This document shows positions 20,352-34,700 of a stretch of 64,000 nucleotides of DNA, piece after piece. The notes beneath the pieces are model-generated. The model did no database searches. It had not been told where the DNA came from and saw only the letters and a list, made by a program, of their open reading frames with translations. Origin of the DNA: Synanceia verrucosa (lineage: Eukaryota; Chordata; Actinopteri; Perciformes; Synanceiidae); NCBI GenBank assembly GCA_029721515.1, contig CM056559.1:21276565-21340564 (forward strand), given 5' to 3'. Each line of letters opens with the position of its first letter. Position 1 is the stretch's first letter. A program made the translations under genes and the position numbers.

Positions 20352-23300
20352 ATGGATTCCCACCACAGGGCGGCTCTGGATATCTCCACCAGGAACCCTC
20401 AGGATGACTTTGAGATCCTGCTGAGAGTCGGAGGAGGAACTTATGGAGATGTTTACAAGGTCAGAACTCCTGCTCAGCTGCTGACTATCAAAGGTTCAGT
20501 TTATACCAGGTTTGAGTGTGTGACAAATCTTGTTTTCCCTTCAATCAAAGGGATTCTTGAGAGGAGAGATTATACTTTATTTGACTGAGTAAATTTATTT
20601 GTGTGAAGGGGATGTTTGCCACGTTGACTGAAGGCGTCTCAAGTCAAGCATGCCTTCCTTCTGCTTACTTTACATGTTGCATCCCTTCACAGTATAGCCT
20701 ACAATACACACTGTATCGGAAGTATTCAGGGCTTTACTTAAGTGTAGAAATACTCCTTTACAACTTAAAGTCCTGAATTAAAAAAAACAGTAAAAAAAAA
20801 TCTATGCAGAATTTTGGGACAATTATATCATCAGATTATAATTATTTATGTGTTAATCACTTTAATATTGCAACTGGTAAAGGTTGGGTTATTTTTTATT
20901 ATATATATAGCTGATGTATTTGTTGTATTAATAATAGGAATTAATGTGTTATCAAATATATGTAGTGGAATAAAAAGTATCTAGTACAGAATGGAGTAGT
21001 ATAAAGCTGCATAAACTTAAAATACTCAAGTAAAATGCCTAAAATTTTACATATGTTACTTGAGTAAATGTACTTAGTGAACCTGTGATTCAGTTAATTA
21101 TTTTTTTCAGGGTTTCATGTTCACTGGTATCTTCTTGTTGAGTTTGGAAGGAAATATAGGTGTGATTAATTTTAAGTTTCATTGGTTGATTGCAATCACA
21201 ACGTGAGTGCAGGTTCCAGCTCTGCTGGAGGAAGTGGTTTTACAAGAAGTGAAAGTATTCTTGTCAATAGCTGATGGTTTTTTACTCCTGAAACAGAAGA
21301 CAGCCTAAACTGTGGATAGTAATCAAATATGTCTTCTTAATCTTGTAGTGTCTTATTGAGTTTCTCTTCAGGTTCATATTTTCGCTTGTTTGAAAAGTTC
21401 TAAACAAATCTTAAGCACAATGATTGAAGGACAGAGATTTTCTGTAAATAATTCAGCTTCATTAAGGAGTCAGAGTCAACAATGGATGTACACTAAAATG
21501 CAAGAGAATGATGATGATGTGCTGCCAGGCCTTGGTGCTGGTGAGAAGTCTGGATCCTGTCCAGGCCTTTGCTGGAGATGATAAAGGCATGGATAGTTTA
21601 GTTGGCTTTGAGGTGATTGGATGACATTCATGTTATTATGCTGTGCAGGCAGGTGACTGTGGGGGTGCTGTGGGGGATTCGGCCATGGTGACGGGTGATC
21701 TCACCAAGGGAAGCACTTGGATTATATTCAGAATGATATTTCAAATGAAATGTTTTCTAAACTGTAGCATCAACATGCACATTACTATCTCACAATTCTC
21801 AACACGATTAGGCGGGAGGCTAAAGGTGCTAACAGCGTTAACAGCGTTGACCTGAGGGGGGGAAAGGTGGGTAGGCGCTACATTGCCATGATGACACAGG
21901 GGGTGTCAGCTGTACAGTGTTGTTCCCATACAGAGGCTATCAGCCTCTGTATGGGAACAGTGTAGACAGAGCTAGTCAGTGGAGCATGCTCACATGTACT
22001 GAAAGCATGCACAGCTGGCCCAGTTTGTTATTTTCAGAATAAAACATGTTATCCAGTAGTAGCGTCAGTGAATGTCGGGCTTCACAGAGTGACACGCCAA
22101 GCTCTGCTGCGATCAAACTATACCATAGAACAACATTTATAATATGTTACTGATGCAAAGCAGGTTGTCTGTAGAGCGAGCACACTTCCTCTAAACAGCC
22201 CAGTCGACATCTTCTGTTGTGCAGATGGGGGGATTTGCATAGTTGTACTATATGGACACACAATCACATCTACACAGACAGCTACACGCACATGTAGATA
22301 TGATCATACCTGCACATTGTTTTGGACTACATGTTTCCATACTCACAGCATAGTGGGGGTCTGTATGCTGTATGATAGGTCTAATGCACCATACACCATC
22401 AGCAGCGGTAAAGTAGAGAAAAAAACATGTGTATTGTGTCTCTGATGATGATCATGACAGAGGTCAGTGGGGGAAGTTTGAGGTACTTGACTTAATTATT
22501 TTCATTTTATGCAACTTTACCACTCTACTACATCTCAGGGGTAAGAATCATCCTTTTTACCCAACAACAGCTGTCTTAATTTGTCCAGTCTCCACGCCTG
22601 TTGAGTTTTATTTTTTGTGATAAAAGATGTTCCATTATATTTCCAAAATCTCTCAAACTTCTTAATCACAATAACTCTTTAAAATGGAATGTCAGAAATC
22701 TGAAAACAGATTATTATCAGAGCGGCAGTATGCAAGAAAATCCATCTATCCATCCATCCGTTATCTACGGCTTATCATCACATAGGGTCGCGGGGGAGCT
22801 GGATGCAAGAAATTCAAATAAGTAAAAACAAAACAGTAAAACACAACACACACATCCATGCAGCAGTAATATTAATCAGATACACACTGACAGGGAACAT
22901 TTTACTGCACAATTAATATTTTTAAGTGCTTAAGTGCATTTGCTGATAATAGTATGTTTTTATTGCAGGACCTTTACATCTAGTGGAGTATTTCACAGTG
23001 TGGTATTAGTACTTTTACTTACTAACAATATGAATATTCCTTCCACCACTGATACCAAAATGGTTGTTTATGATGATGAAGCAGCAGGAGGCAGTTTTCC
23101 GCCTTACATTGTAGAAGAAAGGATGATCATAAACACCTTATAAGAATCAGTCAAAGTAAAACTTCATATGTTCATATGCTTGGTTTATCCTAATCATGAG
23201 ATCTGAGTTATGGCTGCTTTCACTGCTTATGCAAACTACTCGTGAAATCTTTTTATTCACTACTTTTGATCATAGTATATTCATGCAGATGCATTTACAT

Positions 23301-26300
23301 TGCAGTCAATACAGACCACACGGCGTACAATAAAACATTTGAAAATCCTTTATTCTGTCACTGATATGTCTTATTAATACAAAAACTTAGGGAGCAAAAG
23401 CAATCAAGACATTGTATGTTACAGAAAAATGAGAAATAGATGTTGTACCTCTCAATAGTGGCATGCACCCAAACAACATTTCTGCCTGCTGAGGCTTCAC
23501 ACTGCCTCTCTCTCCACTATTGTGCTGGAAACAGTAGCTGGCTTTACCTGTTGGACAACAACACACAGCAAATGGTGTGGATGTTCAATAGCCAGCAGCT
23601 ACACATCAGAGTGCAGCCAAGCACTTAACAATACAAAACAATTTAACATAGGAATGTGTTTGCTTTTTGCAAAGTTTGACCATACATATAGAAATTATGT
23701 AGAACGCACACACACAAACCTATAAATCTGCAGTATTGAATGTAGATAGGAAGACCGCAGTTTGTGTCCCGTGTGAAAACAAGTCAGTGTTACCTATTTT
23801 GTTGTAGTTTTGTTAGTAACTGTAGAGCACATTTGTTTTATGTAACAAACATCATTAATCAAACCCAAACTCCAATCTTTTCCCTAGGCCAGGGGTGGGC
23901 AATTATTTTTCCAAAGAGCCACATGAGAAACCTGTGCTGTGTTTGAGGATCGAACCGACAATAATCTAAACTTAACTATGTTCAATATTAATTTTCTCCA
24001 CCTATAAAGAGCAAGAAACTATAAAATTTAATTATGCCAATGGTTAATAAAATAATAAGGATATTCCATTACAATAAAGATAAGACATAGTGGAGTAAGT
24101 CAGAAATTACATCAAGTATGTAATTTTATTTTTAACACAGAGTACTGAATTGCTGTTTTGCAAATGTAAGCAATTAACTAAACAGAAAAGCAATAAATGT
24201 CTTCTTGCTCACGTTTCTAATTCAGTGAGAAAATTCAAGTCTGTTTTGGGCTGCTCTGAAATTTGGCTGAAGGTGGATATGCGTACATAAGTGCACATAA
24301 GTGATGGAGGATCAGTGTTTGGATTGAAAACATCTGTTCACATATTTAGGTGGATCCAGAGAGGACTAGGAAGCCTCCTCATGTGGTGAAAGCTCTCCTC
24401 TTTGATGGAAGAGTAAAATTTAAGCCGTGAGATAGACCTGAAGCGCTCTGCCAGAAGTGCATCAGATTGCAGGTCAATGAGCTCAAGCTGAACATCACTG
24501 AGGGCATTAGCATGTGAATGGGAAAGAAATCATGTGCATTTCACTTCCAATGGTTTTAAAGTCTTTAAATCATCTTGGAAATTCCCCATGCAGAACATTT
24601 AGCAAGGATGCATACCTGTAGAGGTGGACAGCAGAAGGTGTGGCTTCCTTCAGGGTTGGCAAGTGGCTGAGAGTGTTGCCATGTATTTGGTTTGAGAGAA
24701 GCTGTAACTTTTCAAAAGTTACAGCTTTGGGATATTATTTCCTTTCTCTACACAGAAGGCTTTTTTATTGCCTATTTTTCCCAGGCTGAGCCACCTGACA
24801 GCTGTGTGGTAGCCCAAACTGTCTGTGATTCAAGGCTCTTGCACATGAAGTTCTCTACTTAAGATGCAACATCAACAACATGGTTAACTTTTAGCACTGA
24901 CTTAATACAATGCAAGAATACCAGTTTCAACATTTTTCCCCGTTAGACTATCCGTTTTCACACCTGCCAGCTTGTCCCATTTGAGTCCCACCTTCTCCAA
25001 ACATGCACTCATCTCAGTGAACAAATCACTCCCAGTCTTAGCCTCTTTCATTGACTGCATGGCTGCCATTTCTTTTGTATTTTCCTCAGTTATTCCACGT
25101 ACAAAGATGAGGAACTGTGTGGTGTCACAAACATCGGAGCTGTAATCTAGAGCCAAGGAAAAACAGTCAAAGTTGACCACTTCATGCTGCAGCTGCAGTT
25201 CCAGATTTCCTGCAATGTCCTTGCCTCTTCTTATCACGGTGTGCCAGAAGAGAGGAAGGTTCTCAAAAGCCAGCTTTTTATCTGGACATATTAGTGTGGC
25301 AGACTCAATGTTTTTTAAAAACGATTTGTTTATTGGTCCTTTTTTACATAATATAGTGAGAGTCAATAGGTTTAGGTAAATACGTTCAGGTTTAGGGTTA
25401 CTCTATATTTACCCACAGGTAGATTAGGTGTAGTGGAAAGCAAAGATACCCATTTTCCGCATATGTGTTACAAACAACACATACAAGAGACTAATATGAT
25501 GAAGAAAATGCAACACTCCACTGGTGGTGGTGGTTTCTGATCATTATTTGGGGTTGGTTTTCTGCCCAGAGACCCTGGGTTACAATGTGACTAATCAGCC
25601 TTCTGGACCTTGTGACAATCTGACTCAAACCATTTCTGTTCTGTAAAGATGTTTCCAACCATGGCACTAAAGAAAAAAAGTCACATTGTTTGCGTATGTT
25701 TTGACATCTCACCCGTTACGACCCTAGGTTTAATTTTTTTAGTTGTTAAATCCCCTACATGTGAATCAAGGGCATGACCCACAGAGGTGTCCTTGAGAAA
25801 ATGACTCATCATAGCACCTTCTCTAAGGTAAAAGCATCTGTCAAATGTCATCATTAGAATATGGCATCAATAGGGTAATTTTTAAGTCCCATTTTAAGCC
25901 CCATTAAGTCAATGGTTTTTGAAAAACTATGTCTAAATATGTGAATAAGGCATCATCTTACTACGTATGCATACATGTCTTGACCAGAAATGTGATCACT
26001 TTGAAAATTTGATCACTCCATAAATCAGAAAATACTGGTTACATCCATTAAAAAGTATCTTTCCCATGATTCTTAGGGATCAAATGTAACTAGAAATGTT
26101 GGTGTAACACTAACATGGAGAGGAAAGTTATGAGAGAGAGAGTTATGGTTAAAATGCAAAGTAGCCATTCATCTAACACTAGTGCATTTAAGAGAAATGT
26201 ATTGATGCAAATAGACAAAGTAGTAAAATGAACACCTAAATGTGTGTTTTGGGTGTTTTCTTTCTAAAGCTGTGTTATGGAAGCAAAATAGGCCAAAACC

Positions 26301-28627
26301 TCAAAATTGAGCAGTTCATGAAAAACCATGTTTGATCCTTGCCTGTAAACACGCAGAGATATGATGTGATTCGTCACTTCTCCTGTCAGTCCAGTCAGAG
26401 GACTCAAGGATAAGTCTATATCTATATCTATAAGTCACTTTTCTGTTCAACAATGTCTTCTATATATTTTGACTCTTTGCTTACTCTTCCTTGCACAGAC
26501 ATGTGTCATTCACATCTCTACATTTTAAATATAGATGTCAGTTTGATTTGGTTTCCTTCGCAGCTGTAAACACAGCTTAAGAGATTTGACCCGTAGGAAA
26601 TACTGTATGTGCAGGGCTCTGGCCATTAGGTACAGATTTTTTTTTTAATCTATTGCGCATTATCATTCTCTATTAATTTCTACTATTCATTGTGAAATAT
26701 GTCTGTTATCTTCATTGCACCAGTTGGTCCATTGTTTTCTCGTATTTTGTTCTCTTATTTTCTATTTAAGCTGACTTCACCTGTTTTGTTGCTTATTTAG
26801 ACATTTGTGCACTGTTTTCTGATCTATATTAGTCATTAGTCCCTCACATATTTTAAGGCTCATTATTTACCTAGTCATCTACTTATTTTGACATATTCTA
26901 CTTGCTTTCTCATGTCATTGCTTCTTATTTTTATATAGGCCCTTGCTCCATCCACTTTGCTGCTGCTGCGATGCAAGTTTTCCTGTTTGTGGGCCGTATA
27001 AGGGATTTTTTTTTGACTCAGGCTTGACTAAGCTGGCTGTGACTCGGCATCCTATCACCTCAGGGTCGTCCTCCTCTTACAGTAAACATGCGAGCTACTG
27101 AGTTGCTGCAGTTGGAGTTGCTGTTGAATGTGGTGTAGCTCTAGTTTCATCCTGCACAGAAGCTGCGAGCTGCACCTGTGCTGTGTGCAACCTCAGATGC
27201 AAAAAAAAAATGAAGAAGTGAGATAAAAAAAAAAGCAGCGAACGACATGCAGAGACCCTGGCTGAGTTAACTGTGTCAGGTTTCTGCTGAAACAGTGTGG
27301 CTTTCTATGTGTGTGTGTGTGCACGTTTGTGTTTTAGAATGAGATGTGCATGAATTTTGAGTTGCCGTTGATTTATCTTTAACCCATAAAGAGGAAGAGA
27401 GATGTCGAGAACATGAGGGAAATTGCAGCCCATACCTGTTGTGTGCAAGTGTGTGCTTTGTTGGTGGACCAAATGCCGTAAAGGAATAATCTAATTTAAA
27501 GAATGCTTTGTTTAATTTAATATCAGTTCCTGGTTCTCCTGGTGTGTTTAGCTTTGCTATAATATGAACAAATCAATGACTGGATATGTTCAAACTGCAA
27601 AACAAGTGCTCACTTTGACTTCCTTTCTCTAGCAACTAACAAGTCAGAAATCAAAGCAAATACAGGCGTTTGATTATTCTGCATAAATTTGAAATTAATC
27701 ATATTTTATGCCCACCTAATCCGTTTCCTTTAATCTTTATCGTAATTCATGTACTGGAAACTGCTATGAACATGTTGTCTGAGTGCTCTGATTGCTTACC
27801 TGTTTCTACATACATTTAAAGCTCATGAACACACTGAAGTCAGAAGGATGACCTTTTTACTCTGGAGCAAAACACAGCAGCTTATGAAGTGAATCTGGTG
27901 ATATTTCCTGTGAGGTACACTTAGTCCCTGTGACATTTCATTTCCATGGGTCGATTCTCAGTTATTCATTGTTAAAGGAAGCAAGCAGCCCCTACTTCTT
28001 CATTTTTCTGAGACTACTGTCTCTCTGCTGGACTGTACATATGATAAACTGTATTCTACTACAGTGGTTCTCAACCTTTTACACCAAGTACCACCTTAGA
28101 AAGTAGTTGGCTGTCCAAGAACCACCATATGACTGACATTAATATACAGTCTATTCAGCTCTTCACGGTTCATGCAGGAGGCAAATTTATTCCTAAAATC
28201 ATTATTTTAATGTAAACTTTTTATTTTTAATGTTAACTGCTTACTTCATCCAGTCTATCTATCTATCTATCCATCCATCCATTCATCCATCCATCTGGCT
28301 GTCTAGCAAGCTAGCTGTCTGTCTGTTTGTCATCATGTTAGACAGCTGAAAACTGTCAGAAGTAAAGTTGCATAGAAAGGAAAGATAAAAGGAGGAAACA
28401 CAATTGTACAATTGTTAGAGCAGCTCACACTCAAACAGGAGGCGGCGGTATTTCCCCTTTTGTGAATAGAAAAATATATACCATACACATTTTGATATCG
28501 TTTTGACAATAAATATCGCCAAACACTAGTCATATGATTATAACAAACCCACAGTGATGCATACATGTAGGAGACAGGCTCATTGGTTTTAGCAACAAAA
28601 GATATTGCTTATCTTACAGTATGAGGG

Positions 28628-28723
<96 letters not shown>

Positions 28724-31700
28724 CACAGAGGTCAGTGGAAGGAAAGACCCCTGAAACTTGTAACCATACACTTGATGGAAATGTTGTGGCTGCTTTCACC
28801 GTGACGACCAGCTCGTGTGTTTGTGCCTTTGGGTGTTTACTTGTAGGGCGTCTTTCCTCACACCAACACAAACACTCTGACACACAAACACACTGACACA
28901 CAAGCACACAGAGTTTCCATCATCATTGTTGCCGTCTTTATCTTACATGTCTTTCAAGTTGTGCAAGTTTGTCTGTTGCTTCCCAGAACATATTATTCAC
29001 CTGTGTTGAGTTACTGCAACTACATGTGTTGTGTAATAACATCCAGCAAGGTGCTTTACTAGTACATGTTGTCTGCTCTCTAACGATAGATGTGACTAAA
29101 CCTCTCAGAAATTCATTTCATAAGTCCTGTGCTGATCACCCCATTTCTGTCAACACTGTCACACAATACCGCTTTGTGAAATGAGCATTCACAGCCCAGA
29201 AGCCAGGTATGTTTCTCAGGTGTTGTCGGTGAAAATGAGTCTCAGTGTATTTCAACAGGGGAGTTTTCCATGTCTTAATCAGGGTCAAAGGACAGATAGT
29301 GTCTACTGTTCAGAACTTGAAGCCCCTCTGAGGTAAATTTATGATATTGGGTTATATATAAATTTGATAGCTGATCAGAGACACCACTCTGGTCATGTTG
29401 CTCCATGTTTGCTGTCATTTTTAGTTGGTTGATTGATGCAGACACTCCTTTTCCTTCTTTAAAGTATCTTTCGTATGGGTTTAATTTTGAGTACAACTTT
29501 GGTCAGATTTGAGATTAAAATATCACCTAAATCAGTGTTCACAAATGTAAACAGCTCTGTGAATCTGTAGACCGTCAGCTCCTCCACCAGACTCCTTTAC
29601 TGACCTGAGGAGCAGGTCTCTCCACTGTCATCTTAAATAAAGGCAAACAATGCTCCACAAATCTTTAAATTACCTGAATTATTATCCCAGTCTGACCACA
29701 CAAACACACAGAGGCTGAGCAGGTAGAGATTACTCCACTATACTGTATTTTTACATGGCAAATGATTGTTCGATGCTATATTAATGCTCTATTTAATGGC
29801 ATTGTATAGAGAACCTTTAACTCTCACTGTTTTCAATAAGGAAAAAAGAGTTCCTGTGACAGTGAGGTCAACGTATTGTCCTGAATAACAAACAGAGGCA
29901 CTGTCTCTGGGTGGAGATGTTGCTTTAATTTAATCTATTAATGGAGGAAATCTACTCTGGCTTCCTCCCACCATCCAAAAACATGCATGGGGATTAGGTT
30001 AATTGGCTAATTTAAATTGACCGTAGGTGTGAATGTGAGTGTGAGTGGTTGTCAGTCTCTATGTGTCCTGTGATGAACTGGAGACTTGTCCAGGGTGTAC
30101 CCTGCCTTCCGCCCTAAGACAGCTGGGATAGGCTCCAGCCCCCCCGCGACCCTATGAGTATAAGCGGTAGATAATGGATGGAGGAAATCTGAGAGACTGA
30201 TATCTCAAAAATAAAACTAATACCACGCAGGAATAAAAGAGTCACATAAATGTTCACTGCGACGGTGCAGCACGTTGAGTTTCCACTGAGCCATTTCAAC
30301 CTCAAACTGAAAAGACCATCTGGATCAATTTGATAATTAGATAGATTCAATTCAATAAATATACATACTAAAACTAAAATACTAAATTCTGAGGCCTAAA
30401 ATATTTACTAAAAATAGTGTAGTGTAAAATATGTCACATCATGAAACGTGACGACAAACCTGTTCAGACACGTGTGACGCTACTTCTATCTGGCTGAAAG
30501 TACCTGTACTTTTGATGACCTTTGGTGCTCAAACATCCTTGCGTCATGTTTTTCAAAGTCCCTCTCTGAGGCAGTGGAGTTTCCGTTGTCTCTGTACTAC
30601 CTTTCCTGCACTCACTGACTGACTTCATGAGTCAAACAATGTGATTATATCCTCTCAGTGAAGTCAAGTCTACATCATAGTCTGGTACACACAGCAGTGT
30701 ACCAGACTATGGTACACTGCTGTGTACATACACACACATACACTGCTATATGTTGCTCGGCCAGCGGGCCCCTGCTCAGTCGTCGTAGCTGCTCTGGGCT
30801 TCGGTGCTAATCACTTATGCATGTTGGCTCAGGGTGTACGAACGTCTGTCGTGTCCCATTGTTGAGTACTGATGGGACTCACCAGAATGGGCTAAACCAC
30901 TCTACAGGCATTACACTAAAACCATTTTCTCTATGTATTCCTACATTTCTCCTGTGCCCCTCAGTGCCCTACTCTCTGTCGGGTTTGATTTTGTAATTAT
31001 TTTTGATTTTTCTGTTTATTTACTTTTTATTAATTTAATCATCATCATTATTGTTTTTCTTCTCTCCTTATTTTTGAGACATTGTTTACTGGGAATCATG
31101 CAGCTTCTCACATTCTTGATTCCTAATGACACTGCCTGTTTGTACTCTTTCCTACCCATACTCTCTCACCCTGTCTATCATCTGTTTCCCCCTCAATTCA
31201 CTAAGGTGTAGCACTTTCCTCTCTGGCTCACTATAAGAAAATCAAAAATGACAGCTTAGTCTCCTGAGAGGGTGCGGTGACGGTCACACACATGCACAAA
31301 AATATAAAGATACTTTTCTGCAAGAGAAAAATGCACCAATCCCATAAATAGTTGACACCTTCCATCTCGTTGTGGTGTTTAACGATGGGAATAAGTGCTG
31401 ACAAAAAAAAAAAAGGTACACACAGCAGTGGAAGAAGCGTTCGTGTCTTCTTTTTGTTACAGTGACAATAATGTATTACGACTGTGGTACTGTGATGCTT
31501 TCTTAGAAGTGCTATGAGCAGATTATGACACATTATGAGTTTGTTTCTAATGTATTGTTTCCCTCTTATCAAGTGTTTGTGTTTTTGAGATAATAATACA
31601 TGAACTAAAGCACCTTATTTGCAACATCATACACATGAGGGCAAAATTATTAGCACCCCTATGAAAAATTAATTTTTAAAAAATATTATATAATTGCTGT

Positions 31701-34700
31701 TTAACAGAGCAAAGACTTTTTAACACAGCTTTTTCAGACGTCCCAGTTTTATTTTGGATGCTTATATTATTTTACTTTGCAAACAGAAATGACATTATTT
31801 CACAAAAAACAAAGGGTCAGAATTATTTGCCCACCGATGTTAACAGTCAATTGTGTCTCCTTTTTACTGGATAACAACCTGCAGTTGTATGTTGTTGTAT
31901 TTAGCAAGTCTCTGACAGATCTCCTGAGGAATCCAAGACCATCTTCATCATCTGGATCTTCAGTTCATCCCACAGATTTTTTGATAGTATTCAAGTCAGG
32001 GCTCTGTGCAGGCCAATCAATAACTTTCTTAGCTTTTCTTTCAAAATCTTCACATATCCTTCTTTCTTCAGGGTTCCTTCCACCTTCCAGATGCACTGAA
32101 ATATCCCCACAGCATGATACTCCCATCATTGTGTTTCACTGTGGGGATGCTGTTCTTTGGGTTGTACGATTCTCCCCTCTTTCTCCATAAGCAATGTCTC
32201 CAAAGAGTGCTACTTTTGGCTCGTCTGACCAAAGGACATGCTTCCAATATGTATAGTCTTTCTCCACGTTGTCCTTGGCATACTTCAGTCTGGCTTGAAG
32301 GTATCCCTTCTGCAGAAGTGGCGTTTTTCTTGGTCTGCAACCCGGTAGTCCATGCCTGTGCAGCACTCTAGTGATTGTCTTCTTTGTGAATTCACTTCCT
32401 GACTTGGCTCAGTCTGTCATTGGTGTCTTTGCAGTTGTTCTGGGGTCTTCAGACACATCTCTCACTAGTTACTACTTTCCAGTCTTTGAAATGGTTCACT
32501 TCCTCCGCTCCCAGGCTTGTTCTGGACTGTGTGGCTAATAATTTTGACCTGGTAGTTTTTTTTTTGTGCAATGTAAAAAGATATAAGCACCCAAAATAAC
32601 ACAGGGTTAAAGCTGTGTTAAAAAATATTTTCTCAATTTAACAGCACTTGGGAAATACTTTTAAGAAAATGACATTTCTATTTATATAAATAGAGTGCCT
32701 AATAATAATAATATAATTATTGGTGTTATTCATGAATTTTAAAATGTACTGTTTTACAAATTAAGTAGAATTTTAATAAAAAAAATTTTTTTTATGTTAA
32801 ATTCCAGTTATTTCCTGTCATTCCTGAACAGAAAAATGTTTTAGTGGTTGTTTGTTATTCTGGATTTATTTCTGGCTTCTCAGTGAATTCCAGTGTTCTG
32901 GCTCAAATTTGGGTTTAAAAAGTTGAATTCAGTTTAAATTCTTCACTCCTGTTCAAAATGGTGAAGTGTAGTGAACTCAGTGAGAAAGAAAGAGTCCAGT
33001 TAAAGTGAATGAAATGATGCTGGACGATCTTTGCTGCTCCAATACATTCGTTAAGCAGAATATTTTGGTTCTATTTGTCTATCTGCAGTTTTTCTGTTTG
33101 ACATGAAGTGTCTTCATCTCTCTGTAATCACAATGACACTCTTTAGTTTAATAACATGTGGGGAACAAAACAGTGATCATCCTGCTGCAACCAACAAACA
33201 GCTTGGGCCATATTTATGTGTGCAGGAAGTTAAATTTATGGTTTCTCTGTTTCTGTTTATAAATAGTGTGAAAAAAAAGTGAAGACAAGTGAGACCACTT
33301 TCTGGAATCACTCTTTTAAATGTCATGATGTTCGCTTGTTTGTGTGTGTGTGTGTGTGTGTGTGTGAATATAAGTGCTCCAGAAAAGTATTTTTGTCTTT
33401 AATTCTACTGAGAGGTGTGGTTGCACTTCACTGATCTGGACAGAAAAGATGTAAATGAAGCTCTGCTGGCTCACAAGAAAACACATTTACAATGTTCTGT
33501 CATCACCATGCCTGGAAGTGGTCCGGTATTAAAGGAGAACACTGTAAGACATTAGCAGCGTCCACTGAAAGAGCTTTATTTTCCTGCTGCTGACAGTCTG
33601 AATATCCATATACTCTCCAATAAATACAGGTGGCCTTTGAATTCAACTCATCTACAATGTCCCACGTAGTTGTGAAAGTGGGGAGGAAGAGGAGATAACA
33701 GGGTCACACACCTCAGTAGTTTCAAAGTCACAATAATATTTTTTTATTTATATAAATTAAGCCAAGAAAAAAAACAATATTAAAGTAATAATTTTACTAT
33801 TAAATACAAAAATAATAAAAAATATATATTATAAAAAAAATAAATGACCTAGAAGGAGCAGTTATCTCCATAACAAGGTAATGGTTTGCTGTTCTTCCTT
33901 TCTTTTATATTCTAGACCCCTATAGTAGCATCACTGCTACTTAGCTCACAGCTATGGTTGAAATGTCAACGCTCAAAAACAGCACTTTGTGATGTAGGCT
34001 AAACGTTAGATGTCAAACCTCTAAATTTGGCCTTCTTTCCCTCCTCCTCTTCACGCCTGAAGGCTTGGCCCTCTTCACTGTGTGGAATTAGAAATAAAAT
34101 CTACAAAGTTACCAGGTGAAACCTCTCCTGGTCTTGAGGAGGCTTCTAAAAACAACCAGAGCCTGTCTTGGCTAAAACAGACACTTTTAGTGGATGTAGG
34201 TAAGTAGTAGTAGTAGTAGCAATGCCCAGGTGAATACATTAATAATTCTAATCAATCATGTGATATAGAGCTGAACTAATGTATCAGAGCAATGATTCAG
34301 AGCGTCCAGCATCATTTCATTCACTTTAACTGGACTCTTTCTGTCTCACTGAGTTCACTACTCTTCACAATTTTGAACAGGAGTGAGGAATTTAAACTGG
34401 AATTTATCTTAAAAAAATGATAATGTGCATCATTGTTTGTGCTATTTTGTAAATCAATAAATTTGAAAATCCATTGATGACAACAATAATTATGTTTGAG
34501 CATTATGATATGATTCTGATTAAAGAGCTTGCACATACTGGTGGATTAACCATTACAGATTTTTTTTTTTTGGCGGTGGGGGGGACGTATCAGTAATACT
34601 CTTAATTTAGGGCAGCGGTGGTAAACATCTGACACTGGGTGGTGGAATAATAAATATGTCAACCACTGTATATTATTATGAAATCAGACGTTTTGCACAA

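Noticed and set aside
28589..28907. Frames of repeated YI and TH residues
   Set aside because: Translation of the (TG)n(AT)n microsatellite.
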